A stretch of 64,000 bases of DNA. It comes from Sphingomonadaceae bacterium. GTDB taxonomy: Bacteria > Pseudomonadota > Alphaproteobacteria > Sphingomonadales > Sphingomonadaceae. The notes beneath the pieces are model-generated. The model made no database searches. It worked only from the letters and a program-made list of their open reading frames with translations, and was not told the DNA's origin. A program made the position numbers and the translations under genes. The DNA lies in contig JAJTEF010000024.1 in assembly GCA_021300355.1 (NCBI GenBank), positions 1 to 64,000 on the forward strand, read 5' to 3'. Position 1 is the stretch's first letter; each line of letters starts with the position of its first letter. Shown piece by piece: positions 1 through 8,246 of this stretch.

Positions 1-1611
1 TCCCGATCATCGGTTCAGGCCGAAATAGTCATCGCCAATCATGCGCTGATGATGGTCAATGCCGCGCGCGGTCGTGATGAACTCAACCGCCCAAGCCGCA
101 TCATCTTCGACGAGGGCCATCATTTGTTTGATGCTGCGGACTCAATGTTTGCAGCAGCACTAACCGGCCAAGAAACCATTGAACTGCGCCGCTGGGTGAT
201 TGGCCCCGAAGGCAAAGCCCGCGGCCGACGCCGTGGTTTGTCGGCGCGCCTCGCCGATGTCGCATCTTATGATGAAGAAGGCGGCCTTGCCATCGAGATG
301 GCACGAATGGCGGCAGAAGCGCTGCCCGGCGATGGTTGGCTGGCGCGGTTGGCGGAAGGTGTTCCCTCGGGACCCATTGAACGGTTTTTGGCCGCGGTTC
401 GGGCGATGGTGTTTGCCCGTGATGAAACAAACGCCACCGAAGGCGGCTATGGTCTGGAAACCGAACTGGCTGATCCCGACGCCGCGGTTGTCGATGCCGC
501 CGCAGACGCAGCCGTTGCACTGGAGGCGCTGGCGCGTCCCCTGACAGTGCTGGGACAGCGGCTTGAGGCGATGGTGCCCGATCCCCCCGATTGGCTTGAT
601 GGCAGCGCCAGAGCCCGCGTTGAGGGCGCTATGGCGAGCTTGAGTTGGCGGATTGATACGGTCCGCGCATGGATTTCGATGCTCGCGCGTGCGGTAGGCC
701 CGGTGGATTCTGAATTTGTCGATTGGCTCGCGATTGACAGGTTCGAAGGTCGCGAAATGGACATCGGCATGCACCGGCGCTGGCTTGACCCGATGAAGCC
801 CGTCGCGGACATCGTCCTGAAACCAAGCCATGGGGTCCTTGCCACATCGGCAACTTTGCGCAGTGGCGGCGACTGGAAAAATGCGGAGACCCGCACAGGC
901 GCGTTGCATTTGGATAAGCCCGCCACACATTTTTCTGCGATCAGCCCCTTTGACTATACGGCGCAGGCAGAGGTCCTGATCGTCACGGATATCAAAAAGG
1001 GCGATGCTGCGGCACTGGCGGGGGCCTATGCCGCGCTTATTACGGCATCGGGTGGCGGCGTCCTTGGCCTGTTCACGGCAATTCGGCGTTTGCGATCAAC
1101 CTATGCCCGCATTGCCGACCGTTTGGCGCGTGATGGCCTACCGCTCTATGCCCAACATGTTGACCCGATTGACACCGGAACCTTAGTCGACATTTTCCGG
1201 GATGATCCGCACGCCAGCTTGCTGGGCACGGATGCTTTGCGCGACGGCGTGGATGTGCCGGGGCATTCGCTGCGCCTTGTCATCATGGAACAGATACCAT
1301 GGCCGCGTCCGGACATATTGCACCGCGCCCGCCGCCTCAAAAATGGCGGTATTGATTTTGATGATCGCATCATTCGCGCAAAAATGGCGCAGGCATTTGG
1401 ACGCCTGATCCGCAGTGCAGACGACAAGGGGCATTTTGTTCTGCTCTCGTCCGCCGTGCCCAGCCGGCTATTGACGGCGTTTCCGCCGGGAACGCCTATA
1501 CGAAGGGTTACGTTGGCTGAGGCAGTCGCTTCGGTAAAAACAGGCCTTTCGCCGGATGAAAAATTGCGGCAGGACGTCAAAATCAGTCTCGATGAAAGCA
1601 ACCCGTTTTGA
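1..1611 (+). CDS. DinG/Rad3-type ATP-dependent DNA helicase, C-terminal part (cut by window start)
   Basis: The frame is open from base 1, so the N-terminus, including Walker A and any iron-sulfur cysteines, lies outside the window. The visible part begins with an IANHAL motif, followed by a DEAH-type box read as DEGHH at about 109-123. Near the C-terminus come a TDALRDGVDVPG block and QAFGRLIRS, which match helicase motifs V and VI of the DinG/XPD superfamily 2 family. Known members unwind 5' overhang duplexes, R-loops or damaged DNA using ATP. The stop overlaps the TTG start of the next gene, so the two are probably translationally coupled. A YoaA-like or DinG-like role cannot be separated without the missing half. 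Confidence 0.9.
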   Translation, partial: SRSSVQAEIVIANHALMMVNAARGRDELNRPSRIIFDEGHHLFDAADSMFAAALTGQETIELRRWVIGPEGKARGRRRGLSARLADVASYDEEGGLAIEMARMAAEALPGDGWLARLAEGVPSGPIERFLAAVRAMVFARDETNATEGGYGLETELADPDAAVVDAAADAAVALEALARPLTVLGQRLEAMVPDPPDWLDGSARARVEGAMASLSWRIDTVRAWISMLARAVGPVDSEFVDWLAIDRFEGREMDIGMHRRWLDPMKPVADIVLKPSHGVLATSATLRSGGDWKNAETRTGALHLDKPATHFSAISPFDYTAQAEVLIVTDIKKGDAAALAGAYAALITASGGGVLGLFTAIRRLRSTYARIADRLARDGLPLYAQHVDPIDTGTLVDIFRDDPHASLLGTDALRDGVDVPGHSLRLVIMEQIPWPRPDILHRARRLKNGGIDFDDRIIRAKMAQAFGRLIRSADDKGHFVLLSSAVPSRLLTAFPPGTPIRRVTLAEAVASVKTGLSPDEKLRQDVKISLDESNPF

Positions 1612-2153
1612 CGTTCGCGCTCACCTTATTCCGCCATGCAAAATCGAGCTGGGATGACTCGGTGCCGCGGGACTTTGACCGCCCGTTGAATAAGCGCGGC
1701 GAAAAAGCTGCCGTCACGATGGGCACATGGGTGAAGCGCAACGGTCTGGTTTTCGACCATGTCGTTGCCAGCCCCGCTGTGCGCGTGATCGACACGATTG
1801 ACCAGTTTGTGAAGGGTACTGGCGGACGCATGGACCCGCATTGGGACCGCCGGATATATCTGGCATCGTCAGCCACGTTGATGGACGTGCTGCGCGACCA
1901 GGCGGACGAACATAAGAACCTTTTGATGGTCGGACATAATCCGGGAATGGAAGATCTGGTTTTCGATATTTGCCCCGATGACGGCACGTCGCCATTGCGC
2001 GATCTGGTTTGGGAAAAATATCCCACCGCCGCCATTGCGCGTATGGAACTGAACATCGACCATTGGGCGGACGTTGAGCGGTCGTGTGGGCATCTGACCC
2101 ATTTCATCCGACCGCGCGATCTTGATCCCGATCTTGGGCCGCAAGACGAATGA
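1608..2153 (+). CDS. SixA-family phosphohistidine phosphatase
   Basis: This 181-residue protein has the histidine phosphatase RHG-type motif as RHAK, with the catalytic His at residue 10. The second conserved His is at about residue 110 in MVGHNPG. Both are diagnostic of the SixA branch of the phosphoglycerate-mutase-like fold. SixA removes phosphate from histidines of phosphorelay or PTS proteins. A nitrogen-type PTS enzyme I (ptsP) lies in this window, so a link is possible but is only inference. The start is TTG, overlapping the upstream TGA by three bases, and no ATG sits near the conserved N-terminus. The protein is likely cytoplasmic. Confidence 0.88.
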   Translation: MTFALTLFRHAKSSWDDSVPRDFDRPLNKRGEKAAVTMGTWVKRNGLVFDHVVASPAVRVIDTIDQFVKGTGGRMDPHWDRRIYLASSATLMDVLRDQADEHKNLLMVGHNPGMEDLVFDICPDDGTSPLRDLVWEKYPTAAIARMELNIDHWADVERSCGHLTHFIRPRDLDPDLGPQDE

Positions 2154-2671
2154 CTCTCGTAATTTGGCGTAAAGCAGGCGTGCATGATGCGGATGCGCTA
2201 GCGCTTCTTGGATCCGCAACATTCCTTGCGACCTTTGCCTTTGACCATCCCGGCCAACCACTGATCGAACATCTGCGTACCGAACACAGTCCGGAATATT
2301 ATGCCAATGCCTTGGCGCAGCCCGGTGTGGATATCGTGATGGGTGAAACACCACTCGGCGCGCCTGTTGGCTACGCCATGATAACCCCGCCATCGCACCC
2401 GGACCTGCAACAGGATGGGGATATTGAGTTAAAGCGCATTTATTTGCTGGGGCCCTGGCAAGGTGGCGGCAACGGCAGACAATTGCTTGAGCAAGCCTTT
2501 GCCATCGCGGCCGAGCGCGGTGCGAAACGCATGCTGTTAGCGGTGTATGAAAACAACGAAAAAGCGGTCGCTTTTTATGAGCGCGCCGGTTTTGCCGCGA
2601 TTGGAAATACCGTCTTCATGGTCGGGGATGTCCCGTTTCGCGATATGGTCTACGCGCGGCCGCTTATTTGA
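2150..2671 (+). CDS. GNAT-family N-acetyltransferase
   Basis: The protein of 173 residues has the acetyl-CoA binding motif A of GNAT enzymes, seen as QGGGNG at residues 104-109 after the strand ELKRIYLL. Motif B is NEKAVAFYERAGF near residues 140-152. GNAT enzymes move an acetyl group from acetyl-CoA to an amine on a small molecule or protein; the substrate cannot be read here. Its ATG overlaps the sixA-like stop as ATGA, which makes it the third gene of an overlapping operon with the helicase. It converges with the merR-type gene, with only two bases between the stops. Confidence 0.88.
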   Translation: MTLVIWRKAGVHDADALALLGSATFLATFAFDHPGQPLIEHLRTEHSPEYYANALAQPGVDIVMGETPLGAPVGYAMITPPSHPDLQQDGDIELKRIYLLGPWQGGGNGRQLLEQAFAIAAERGAKRMLLAVYENNEKAVAFYERAGFAAIGNTVFMVGDVPFRDMVYARPLI

Positions 2672-2673
2672 AC

Positions 2674-3033
2674 TTACGCCGCGGCAAGCGCGGATGCGAG
2701 CCTATCGCGAATGGCACGCAGCGCGGAAACATCAAACTGTGGACCAGTCGCAACGGGGGCTGATGCAACAACCGCCGCTGGGGCCGGAACGTCACCTGTT
2801 TCCAAAAAGCGTCTGGCGCCTTTGACCGTATATCCCTCGCTATAGAGTAACCGGTGGATAGTGTGCAGCAAGGCCACGTCATCGGGTCGATATAGACGGC
2901 GTCCACCGGCGCGGGTCAGTGGTTTCAGCATTGGGAATTGTTCTTCCCAATAACGCAAAATATGCGTCCGAACGCCCAAAACCTGCGCCATTTCGCCAAT
3001 GGTTCGAAATGCGTCCGCCGATTTTTCAACCAT
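2674..3033 (-). CDS. MerR-family transcriptional regulator
   Basis: This 119-residue protein opens with a MerR winged helix: [23 protein letters not shown] at about residues 11-33, cut here only for description, then the [11 protein letters not shown] wing. The C-terminus is short and Ala-rich, with no cysteine metal-binding motif, so it is not a classical metal sensor. This stand-alone MerR-like protein after ihfA is a standard last gene of the alphaproteobacterial rpmF-plsX-fabH-ihfA operon. It starts six bases after the ihfA stop. Its target genes are unknown. Confidence 0.9.
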   Translation of the reverse strand: MVEKSADAFRTIGEMAQVLGVRTHILRYWEEQFPMLKPLTRAGGRRLYRPDDVALLHTIHRLLYSEGYTVKGARRFLETGDVPAPAAVVASAPVATGPQFDVSALRAIRDRLASALAAA

Positions 3034-3039
3034 GATGGG

Positions 3040-3330
3040 TTATTTGACCTTTTGACGCATGCCTTGGCTGGCCCGAAATGTCAGGACCCGACGCGGCGTT
3101 ATGGGCACTTCCACACCCGTTTTGGGATTACGCCCTACCCGCTGGCCTTTGTCACGCAAAACAAAGGTGCCAAAACCGGATATTTTTACATTTTCGCCGT
3201 CAAGCACAGCCGTCGTCATATGATCAAGAATAGACTCAATCATCGTTGCCGCGTCAGCGCGCGACAAACCGATTTGACGATTGAGAATTTCCGCCAGATC
3301 GGCGCGCGTTAAAGTTCCTGTGTCTGCCAT
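3040..3330 (-). CDS. ihfA: Integration host factor alpha subunit
   Basis: This is a 96-residue HU/IHF-family DNA-bending protein. The signature KISGFGTF is at residues 49-56 and RNPKTG at 67-72, with Pro69 as the base-pair-intercalating residue. The length and the arm sequence GVEVPI fit the alpha subunit, which pairs with IHF beta to bend DNA by about 160 degrees at nucleoid, promoter and recombination sites. It lies between fabH and the merR-type gene, 87 bases after fabH, so it may have some independent expression. IhfB is not in the window. Confidence 0.95.
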   Translation of the reverse strand: MADTGTLTRADLAEILNRQIGLSRADAATMIESILDHMTTAVLDGENVKISGFGTFVLRDKGQRVGRNPKTGVEVPITPRRVLTFRASQGMRQKVK

Positions 3331-3417
3331 TTACGGTCTCCGGATGTCCAACCACCCTTAATTGCAACAACATACAGGAGAATTTTCAATTGTAAAACGG
3401 CGATCTTTGGAAAACGG

Positions 3418-4386
3418 TTACATTCGAACGACAGAAGCGCCCCATGTGAAACCACCGCCCATTGCCTCGATCACAACGACATCCCCGGCCTTAATCCGGC
3501 CGTCCCGCACGGCAACATCAAGGGCAAGCGGAACAGAGGCTGCCGAGGTATTTGCATGCTGGTCGACCGTCAGAACAACTTTGTCGGCGTCGAGCCCAAG
3601 TTTCTTGGCGGTCGCTTCAATAATCCGGGCATTTGCCTGATGTGGCACCACCCAATCAACATCCGCGGCGGTGAGTTCTGCTTCCTCAAGAACTTCATGA
3701 AGTACGCTGGTCAGGTTGGTGACCGCGTGGCGAAACACTTCGCGGCCCTTCATGCGCAACTTACCAACGGTACCCGTCGTGGATGGACCGCCGTCGACAT
3801 ATAATAATTCATTATGCTGGCCGTCGGCATGCAGCTTGGTGGCCAAGGCACCCCGGGTTCCAACTTCGCCCGACAGCACGACTGCGCCGGCTCCATCACC
3901 AAAAAGCACACAGGTTGTGCGGTCTTCCCAGTCCAAGATGCGGCTGAAGGTTTCTGCGCCGATCACCAATGCGTTACGCGCCGATCCTGCGCGGATCATG
4001 CTTTCCGCCACAGAAAATGCGTACAGGAACCCCGAACATACCGCAGCGACATCAAAGGCCACGCCGCCATTGCAGCCGAGCGCGTGCTGGACAATGGTGG
4101 CCGATGCCGGGAATGTCTGGTCCGGAGTGGCGGTCGCCAAAATAATCAGATCAATGTCGGACGCGGCCATATTTGCCGCCTCAAGCGCGTTGCGCGACGC
4201 CTCTATCGCAAGGCTGGATGTCGTTTCATCGGGTTCAGCGATGTAGCGAAATTTGATACCGGTGCGTTCGGTGATCCATTCGTCCGTCGTGTCGACTTTG
4301 GCAGCAAGTTCGGCGTTTGATACGCGGTTGCGCGGAAGCGCGGACCCTGTGCCTTTGATAACGGCGTGAAGGGCCACAACGGTCAT
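3418..4386 (-). CDS. fabH: Beta-ketoacyl-ACP synthase III
   Basis: The 322-residue protein is a complete FabH, which condenses acetyl-CoA with malonyl-ACP to start fatty acid synthesis. The catalytic triad is visible: Cys117 in AAVCSGF, His249 in VPHQAN and Asn279 in QHANTSAAS. The C-terminal GGGFTWGA motif is also present. The ATG overlaps the plsX TGA by two bases (ATGA), so translation is probably coupled. This joins initiation of fatty acid synthesis with PlsX-driven phospholipid synthesis in one operon. Confidence 0.97.
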   Translation of the reverse strand: MTVVALHAVIKGTGSALPRNRVSNAELAAKVDTTDEWITERTGIKFRYIAEPDETTSSLAIEASRNALEAANMAASDIDLIILATATPDQTFPASATIVQHALGCNGGVAFDVAAVCSGFLYAFSVAESMIRAGSARNALVIGAETFSRILDWEDRTTCVLFGDGAGAVVLSGEVGTRGALATKLHADGQHNELLYVDGGPSTTGTVGKLRMKGREVFRHAVTNLTSVLHEVLEEAELTAADVDWVVPHQANARIIEATAKKLGLDADKVVLTVDQHANTSAASVPLALDVAVRDGRIKAGDVVVIEAMGGGFTWGASVVRM

Positions 4387-5408
4387 TCTGCCTGCACCCG
4401 CGCCAGATCTTGGGTGATGCGCGCCGTAATGTCTTCTTCCACCAACCGCGCGGCGACTTCTACTGCGTTCGCCACGCCCTTAACGTTCGCACTTCCGTGA
4501 CTTTTTACCACGACACCGTTCAGCCCCATGAAGACGGCGCCATTGTGATTATTGGGGTCAAGATGATGGCGCAGCAACTCAGTCGCGGGACGCGACACCA
4601 GAAAGCCGAATTTTGACCGCACCGAGCTTGTAAAAGCGCGGCGCAGCAGATCGGTCACGAACCGGGCAGTACCCTCAATGGACTTCAGCGCGATATTTCC
4701 CGTGAAGCCATCGCAAACGACAACGTCGCATTCGCCGCGGTTGATTTTGTCCGCCTCGACAAATCCCTGAAAATCCATGTGTAGGCCAGTCGCATTGCGC
4801 AGATGCAAGGCCGCATCGCGCAGCTGATCGGTGCCCTTCATTTCTTCTGTGCCAATGTTCAAAAGCCGAACCCGCGGGCGGTCAAAACCGAAAATGATGC
4901 GGGAATAGGCCGCACCCATAATGGCGAACTGGACCAGATTTTTCGCTTCGCACTCGGTGTTTGCGCCCAGATCGAGCATTACCACGTCGGTGTCTTCAAG
5001 CGTCGGTAAAAGCGCAGAAAGCGCTGGCCGGTCGATCCCGGGCATGGTCCGTAAGGCGAGTTTTGCGGTGGCCATCAACGCGCCGGTATTGCCTGCGCTG
5101 ACTGCAGCGCTGGCTTCTCCTGTTTTCACGGCGTTTATCGCCAGGCCCATGGAGCTGGTCTTGGCCTTGCGCAGAGCAGCGCTGACCTTGTCATCCGCCG
5201 TTACGACATCGTCGGAGTGCAGGATTTCGGAGGCAGCCCGCAGATTGGGGTGTTGATCAAGCGCCGCTTTGATGCGGACTTCATCCCCAACCAAAAGAAA
5301 GTTGAAACTTTCATGCCGGTGACGCGCCAACGCCGCACCTGCAATCATAACAGGTACGCCCTCGTCACCGCCCATCGCGTCTATGGCGATACGCGGTTTC
5401 GTGGACAC
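4383..5408 (-). CDS. plsX: Phosphate acyltransferase PlsX
   Basis: This is a 341-residue PlsX, which converts acyl-ACP to acyl-phosphate for glycerol-3-phosphate acylation by PlsY. The N-terminus [11 protein letters not shown] and the conserved block [10 protein letters not shown] are family hallmarks, and the length is typical. It is a peripheral membrane enzyme. It starts 23 bases after rpmF and overlaps fabH. The order rpmF-plsX-fabH is widely conserved in bacteria and ties membrane lipid supply to ribosome supply. Confidence 0.96.
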   Translation of the reverse strand: MSTKPRIAIDAMGGDEGVPVMIAGAALARHRHESFNFLLVGDEVRIKAALDQHPNLRAASEILHSDDVVTADDKVSAALRKAKTSSMGLAINAVKTGEASAAVSAGNTGALMATAKLALRTMPGIDRPALSALLPTLEDTDVVMLDLGANTECEAKNLVQFAIMGAAYSRIIFGFDRPRVRLLNIGTEEMKGTDQLRDAALHLRNATGLHMDFQGFVEADKINRGECDVVVCDGFTGNIALKSIEGTARFVTDLLRRAFTSSVRSKFGFLVSRPATELLRHHLDPNNHNGAVFMGLNGVVVKSHGSANVKGVANAVEVAARLVEEDITARITQDLARVQAE

Positions 5409-5431
5409 CTATTATTCTCCTTTAGGAAGGA

Positions 5432-5608
5432 TCAGGCGACTGCCACCACTTCGCGGCCATTATAATGGCCACAAGCATCGCACAGGTGATGCGGACGCTT
5501 CAGTTCGCCGCAATTTGGGCATTCTTGATACGCTGCAACTGTCAGCGAATCATGGCTGCGACGCATGCCGCGCTTCGAAGGGGATGTTTTTCTTTTGGGG
5601 ACAGCCAT
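5432..5608 (-). CDS. rpmF: 50S ribosomal protein L32
   Basis: This small gene encodes 58 residues starting [14 protein letters not shown], the standard L32 N-terminus. It carries two zinc-binding pairs, CPNCG (Cys30, Cys33) and CDACG (Cys43, Cys46), so it is the zinc-containing C+ form and not the zinc-free paralog. L32 sits near the exit tunnel of the large subunit. It is the first gene of the leftward operon with plsX, fabH, ihfA and the merR-type gene. Confidence 0.95.
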   Translation of the reverse strand: MAVPKRKTSPSKRGMRRSHDSLTVAAYQECPNCGELKRPHHLCDACGHYNGREVVAVA

Positions 5609-5649
5609 CTCGGCACCTGTTCCATTTCAAAATCAATAAGTTCTAGGGC

Positions 5650-5678
5650 ATGCTAGGCGAAAGAGGTGGTCGTGGCAA
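5650..5678 (-). promoter_or_regulatory. Putative promoter of the rpmF-plsX-fabH-ihfA operon
   Basis: On the minus strand a -35 like TTGCCA (5673-5678) is followed after 17 bases by TAGCAT (5650-5655), about 40 bases before the rpmF ATG. A second candidate -35, TTGACT, lies further upstream with a poorer -10. The match to sigma-70 consensus is only moderate. Confidence 0.45.
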
Positions 5679-5805
5679 GCAATCGCCAGAATCAGCCTAA
5701 GTCAACCGCACATGTCTGTGTGAGCCGCGCGCTATACTTCTTTTTCTGGGCTTTGCAACCCGTGAGATAGCAGATAAGCTCCGCAAACGAACAGGGAGAG
5801 AATAT

Positions 5806-6204
5806 ATGTTGAGTTTACCCGTAACCCTTACCATCGCTGCAGGCGCCGCTTTGGTGAACATTTGGCTCATGTTACGCTGTGGGCAGGCACGGACCAAAGA
5901 AAGCGTCTCGATTGGCGATGGCGGCAGCGAATTTGTTATCCGGCGGATGCGCGCGCATGCCAATTTCGTCGAGAGCGCGCCATTTGTCTTGGTCTTGATT
6001 GCCGCACTTGAGGCAACGGGCGGCACCAACAACTGGCTATGGGGCCTGGGCATCCTTTATATCGTTGGCCGGCTTGCGCATGGCCTGGGCATGGACGGCG
6101 GCACATTGGGCAAAGGCCGGATGGTCGGCACGCTGACTTCTATGCTGACGCTGCTTGGGCTCGCTGGATGGGCGCTCGCCCGCGTTTACGCAGTGGTGCT
6201 GTAA
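5806..6204 (+). CDS. MAPEG-family membrane protein
   Basis: The 132-residue protein has four predicted membrane segments and the MAPEG pattern RMRAHANFVESAPF, in which the Arg, Asn, Phe and Glu residues contact glutathione in characterised members. The family includes microsomal glutathione transferases and leukotriene C4 synthase; bacterial members are mostly of unknown substrate. It is preceded by a GGGAGAG ribosome site. It faces the metallo-hydrolase gene, with one base between the stops. A role in detoxification or lipid peroxide handling is inference from family only. Confidence 0.88.
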   Translation: MLSLPVTLTIAAGAALVNIWLMLRCGQARTKESVSIGDGGSEFVIRRMRAHANFVESAPFVLVLIAALEATGGTNNWLWGLGILYIVGRLAHGLGMDGGTLGKGRMVGTLTSMLTLLGLAGWALARVYAVVL

Positions 6205-6205
6205 C

Positions 6206-6892
6206 TCACCGGGCGGCCAGAACGTCATCGGCGACAAATGCATTGTGCTGTCGCTCATAACCGAACTGGCTGGTTGGTCCGTGACCGGGGATGAAGGTAA
6301 CATCATCCCCCAACGGCCATAGCTTTGTCGTAATCGCATTGATGAGGTCCGCGTGGTTTCCGCGTGGAAAATCGGTGCGGCCGATAGAGCCCTGAAACAA
6401 GACGTCACCGACAATTGCAAGACGACTGGGCGCATGATGAAAAATCACGTGCCCCGGCGTATGTCCGGGACAATGAATGACATCGAGCGTCAGGTTACCC
6501 ACGGTGACCGTGTCGCCATCCACCAGCCAGCGATCTGGTTCGAACGTATGCGCTTCCATACCCCAGCGTGCGCCGTCATAGTCGAGCTTTGCAATCCAGA
6601 AGCGGTCTTCTTCATGCGGCCCCTCAATCGGCAGGCCTAATTCTTTTGCGAGCATGCCGGTCTGGCCGCAATGGTCAAGATGGCCGTGCGTCACCAATAG
6701 CTTTTCCAGCTCGACCCCCGTCTGCGCCACAGCGGCTTTCAACTTGTCCAGATCACCACCCGGGTCGACCAGTGCCGCCTTGTTCGTTTCTGTACACCAA
6801 AACAGCGTACAATTTTGCTGAAGCGGCGTCACCGGAATGATGGCGGCTTTTAGGGGCGGTGCCTTGGGTGCAGCAGATGTTACGTTCGACAT
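6206..6892 (-). CDS. MBL-fold metallo-hydrolase (glyoxalase II-like)
   Basis: This 228-residue protein has the metallo-beta-lactamase metal site THGHLDH at residues 68-74, then PGHTPGH and the GDVLFQGSIGRTDF block typical of the YcbL/GloB-like branch. Two metal ions are expected. It lacks the long C-terminal substrate domain of classical glyoxalase II and fits the shorter YcbL type, which hydrolyses thioesters such as S-lactoylglutathione. The neighbouring MAPEG protein makes a glutathione-linked role attractive but unproven. Confidence 0.88.
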   Translation of the reverse strand: MSNVTSAAPKAPPLKAAIIPVTPLQQNCTLFWCTETNKAALVDPGGDLDKLKAAVAQTGVELEKLLVTHGHLDHCGQTGMLAKELGLPIEGPHEEDRFWIAKLDYDGARWGMEAHTFEPDRWLVDGDTVTVGNLTLDVIHCPGHTPGHVIFHHAPSRLAIVGDVLFQGSIGRTDFPRGNHADLINAITTKLWPLGDDVTFIPGHGPTSQFGYERQHNAFVADDVLAAR

Positions 6893-6932
6893 GCGGCACT
6901 ATGTGGCCGACTGAAGCGCGCGAGGCAAGCCT

Positions 6933-7574
6933 TCAGAGCCGACGCCCTGCCCACACCACGCGGCCGATGACCGTAACAGTTGCGCCGTCAACATCTGGCC
7001 AGTCGGGATAATTGGGGTTGTCGGAAAGCACCGACAGTCGCCCCCGCGGCCCTTGCGCCAGACGTTTGACCATCAACATATCGTCCAGCCGGATAACATG
7101 GATGCCATCACGCACCGCTTGGGCCGCCGCGCGGTCGTCGACCATGATATCGTCACCATGGTTCAGCGTGGGTGACATCGATTCACCGTCCACGCGGATG
7201 AGAGAGAGCTTAGCTGGATCAAGCCCCATCCTGCGCAGCCATTTTTCATCAAAGCCGATCTTGCCAGCCAGCGCCTCGCCATCGTGCATAGCGCCCACAC
7301 CTGCAGAAGCGCCGACCTCCAGCTTCGGAATGAGGCGAATTCCGGACGTCACCTCAGTGTCTGAGGATTTGCCCAACAAAACCTCATCAACACCAAAAAA
7401 TCGGGCCAATATGCCGCGCTCGGTTTCGGGCAACTTTTTGGGCGTTCCGCGTTTGATAAACTGCTGGATATAAGCCGGATTTCGACCGACCAGCTTTGAC
7501 AATCCGGCAAAATCTTCGCCGCTTTCCGAAATGAGTCGCTCCAGAGCAGCTCTTGGTTCTTCCTCCATGGTCAT
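6933..7574 (-). CDS. S24-family (LexA/CI-like) repressor-protease
   Basis: This 213-residue protein has an N-terminal helix-turn-helix (about residues 20-60) and a C-terminal S24 peptidase fold. The Ser-Lys dyad is visible: Ser132 in GESMSPT and Lys170 in DDMLMVKRL, 38 residues apart, much like LexA. An Ala91-Gly92 bond in EVGASAGVG lies 40 residues before Ser132 and is a candidate self-cleavage site. LexA/CI relatives cleave themselves when RecA is activated by DNA damage. It faces two small genes across a 117-base region with palindromes and an SOS box. No phage genes surround it, so it looks like a chromosomal stress regulator. Confidence 0.9.
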   Translation of the reverse strand: MTMEEEPRAALERLISESGEDFAGLSKLVGRNPAYIQQFIKRGTPKKLPETERGILARFFGVDEVLLGKSSDTEVTSGIRLIPKLEVGASAGVGAMHDGEALAGKIGFDEKWLRRMGLDPAKLSLIRVDGESMSPTLNHGDDIMVDDRAAAQAVRDGIHVIRLDDMLMVKRLAQGPRGRLSVLSDNPNYPDWPDVDGATVTVIGRVVWAGRRL

Positions 7575-7589
7575 CCCTCCGCTTCGGTT

Positions 7590-7621
7590 GGATATATCCT
7601 AGACTTGTAGGATTTATCCTA
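7590..7621. promoter_or_regulatory. Two GGAT-ATCC palindromes, candidate S24 repressor operators
   Basis: GGATATATCC (7590-7599) is a perfect 10-base palindrome. TAGGATTTATCCTA (7608-7621) has perfect 6-base arms around TT. Their centres are about 20 bases apart, two helix turns, which suits cooperative dimer binding. They lie 16 to 47 bases upstream of the S24 gene start, so autoregulation is the simple reading. This is inference from position and symmetry. Confidence 0.6.
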
Positions 7622-7629
7622 TCAGATTT

Positions 7630-7644
7630 GTTCTATATTTGTTC
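7630..7644. promoter_or_regulatory. LexA SOS box, GTTC-N7-GTTC
   Basis: The sequence GTTCTATATTTGTTC is an exact match to the alphaproteobacterial LexA box, two GTTC repeats separated by seven bases with an AT-rich spacer. It is 48 bases upstream of the ATG at 7692 and 56 bases upstream of the divergent S24 gene. It could place one or both units under SOS control. No other copy was noticed in the intergenic regions examined by eye. Confidence 0.75.
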
Positions 7645-7691
7645 TTACTGATTCGGGCAAGCAAATCCGGGGCGAACATGGAGGAGACATT

Positions 7692-7898
7692 ATGCATATC
7701 AAACGCCTGATTGAACGGTTTCTGCGTGATCAGGGCCTACCTCCCACCAAGTTCGGGCGCTTGGCGGCGCGCGATCCGCGACTCGTGCTCGACATCAGAT
7801 TGGGTCGCGAAATCCGACCCGAAATGGAGGAAAAACTGCGCGCATTCAAATGCAGCTATGGCGAGAAGCCCGACGCACAAGGGAGTGAACGGCAATGA
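7692..7898 (+). CDS. Small helix-turn-helix-like protein of unknown function, SOS-box associated
   Basis: The 68-residue product is basic and helix-rich. The segment from FLRDQGLPPTKFGRLA to RPEMEEKLRAF looks like the compact helix-turn-helix of small XRE-like proteins, though no family can be assigned with confidence. GGAGGAG lies six bases before the ATG, a strong ribosome site. It overlaps the next gene as ATGA. With the SOS box just upstream it is likely damage-induced. Its role is unknown: it could be a DNA-binding partner of the S24 repressor or a co-regulator. Confidence 0.75.
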   Translation: MHIKRLIERFLRDQGLPPTKFGRLAARDPRLVLDIRLGREIRPEMEEKLRAFKCSYGEKPDAQGSERQ

Positions 7899-8197
7899 CG
7901 CGCCAGATAAAGTCCCGCAGCCTTGTTCGTGCGCTTCAATCGTTAATGCCCACAGCAAGCATCACGATATTGCACGAGCGGCCTTGGCATAGCCTTTCAT
8001 TTAGCGGCGCCCAAATAGGTCTGTCCGTTGCACTGCCCGTAACCGCCGCAGAACAGCGTTCGGCCGTCGCACAGCTATTAGAAGATCATGAATTCTCGTT
8101 ACCGAGCCAACTGGTAGCAGACATCGCCATAACCGAGACCGCTATATTCGACGGCCAATACCGCCTGATAATCGACGCGCTCTTACTGGAGGATTAG
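7895..8197 (+). CDS. Hypothetical protein, second gene of the SOS-boxed pair
   Basis: This 100-residue protein is not recognised. It has no signal peptide, membrane segment or obvious catalytic motif. It looks like an alpha/beta fold with a basic start (MTRQIKSRSLVRALQSL) and an acidic end (LLLED). Its ATG overlaps the TGA of the upstream gene, so the two are co-translated. The context (S24 repressor, palindromes, SOS box) suggests a DNA-damage role, but no reaction can be proposed. About 50 bases separate it from the mechanosensitive channel gene. Confidence 0.7.
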   Translation: MTRQIKSRSLVRALQSLMPTASITILHERPWHSLSFSGAQIGLSVALPVTAAEQRSAVAQLLEDHEFSLPSQLVADIAITETAIFDGQYRLIIDALLLED

Positions 8198-8246
8198 CGC
8201 ATGCCAAAAGGTTGTTAAGCGGCGCATTCGGCCTTACACATAAAAT

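Noticed and set aside
6933-8197. Prophage remnant around the S24 repressor
   Set aside because: No integrase, att-like repeats, terminase or structural genes nearby, and flanking genes are ordinary chromosomal genes.
7692-8197. Toxin-antitoxin pair
   Set aside because: The order and overlap are suggestive, but neither product shows a toxin motif, and the promoter is an SOS type and not a palindromic autoregulated TA promoter directly at the start. Kept as unknown proteins.
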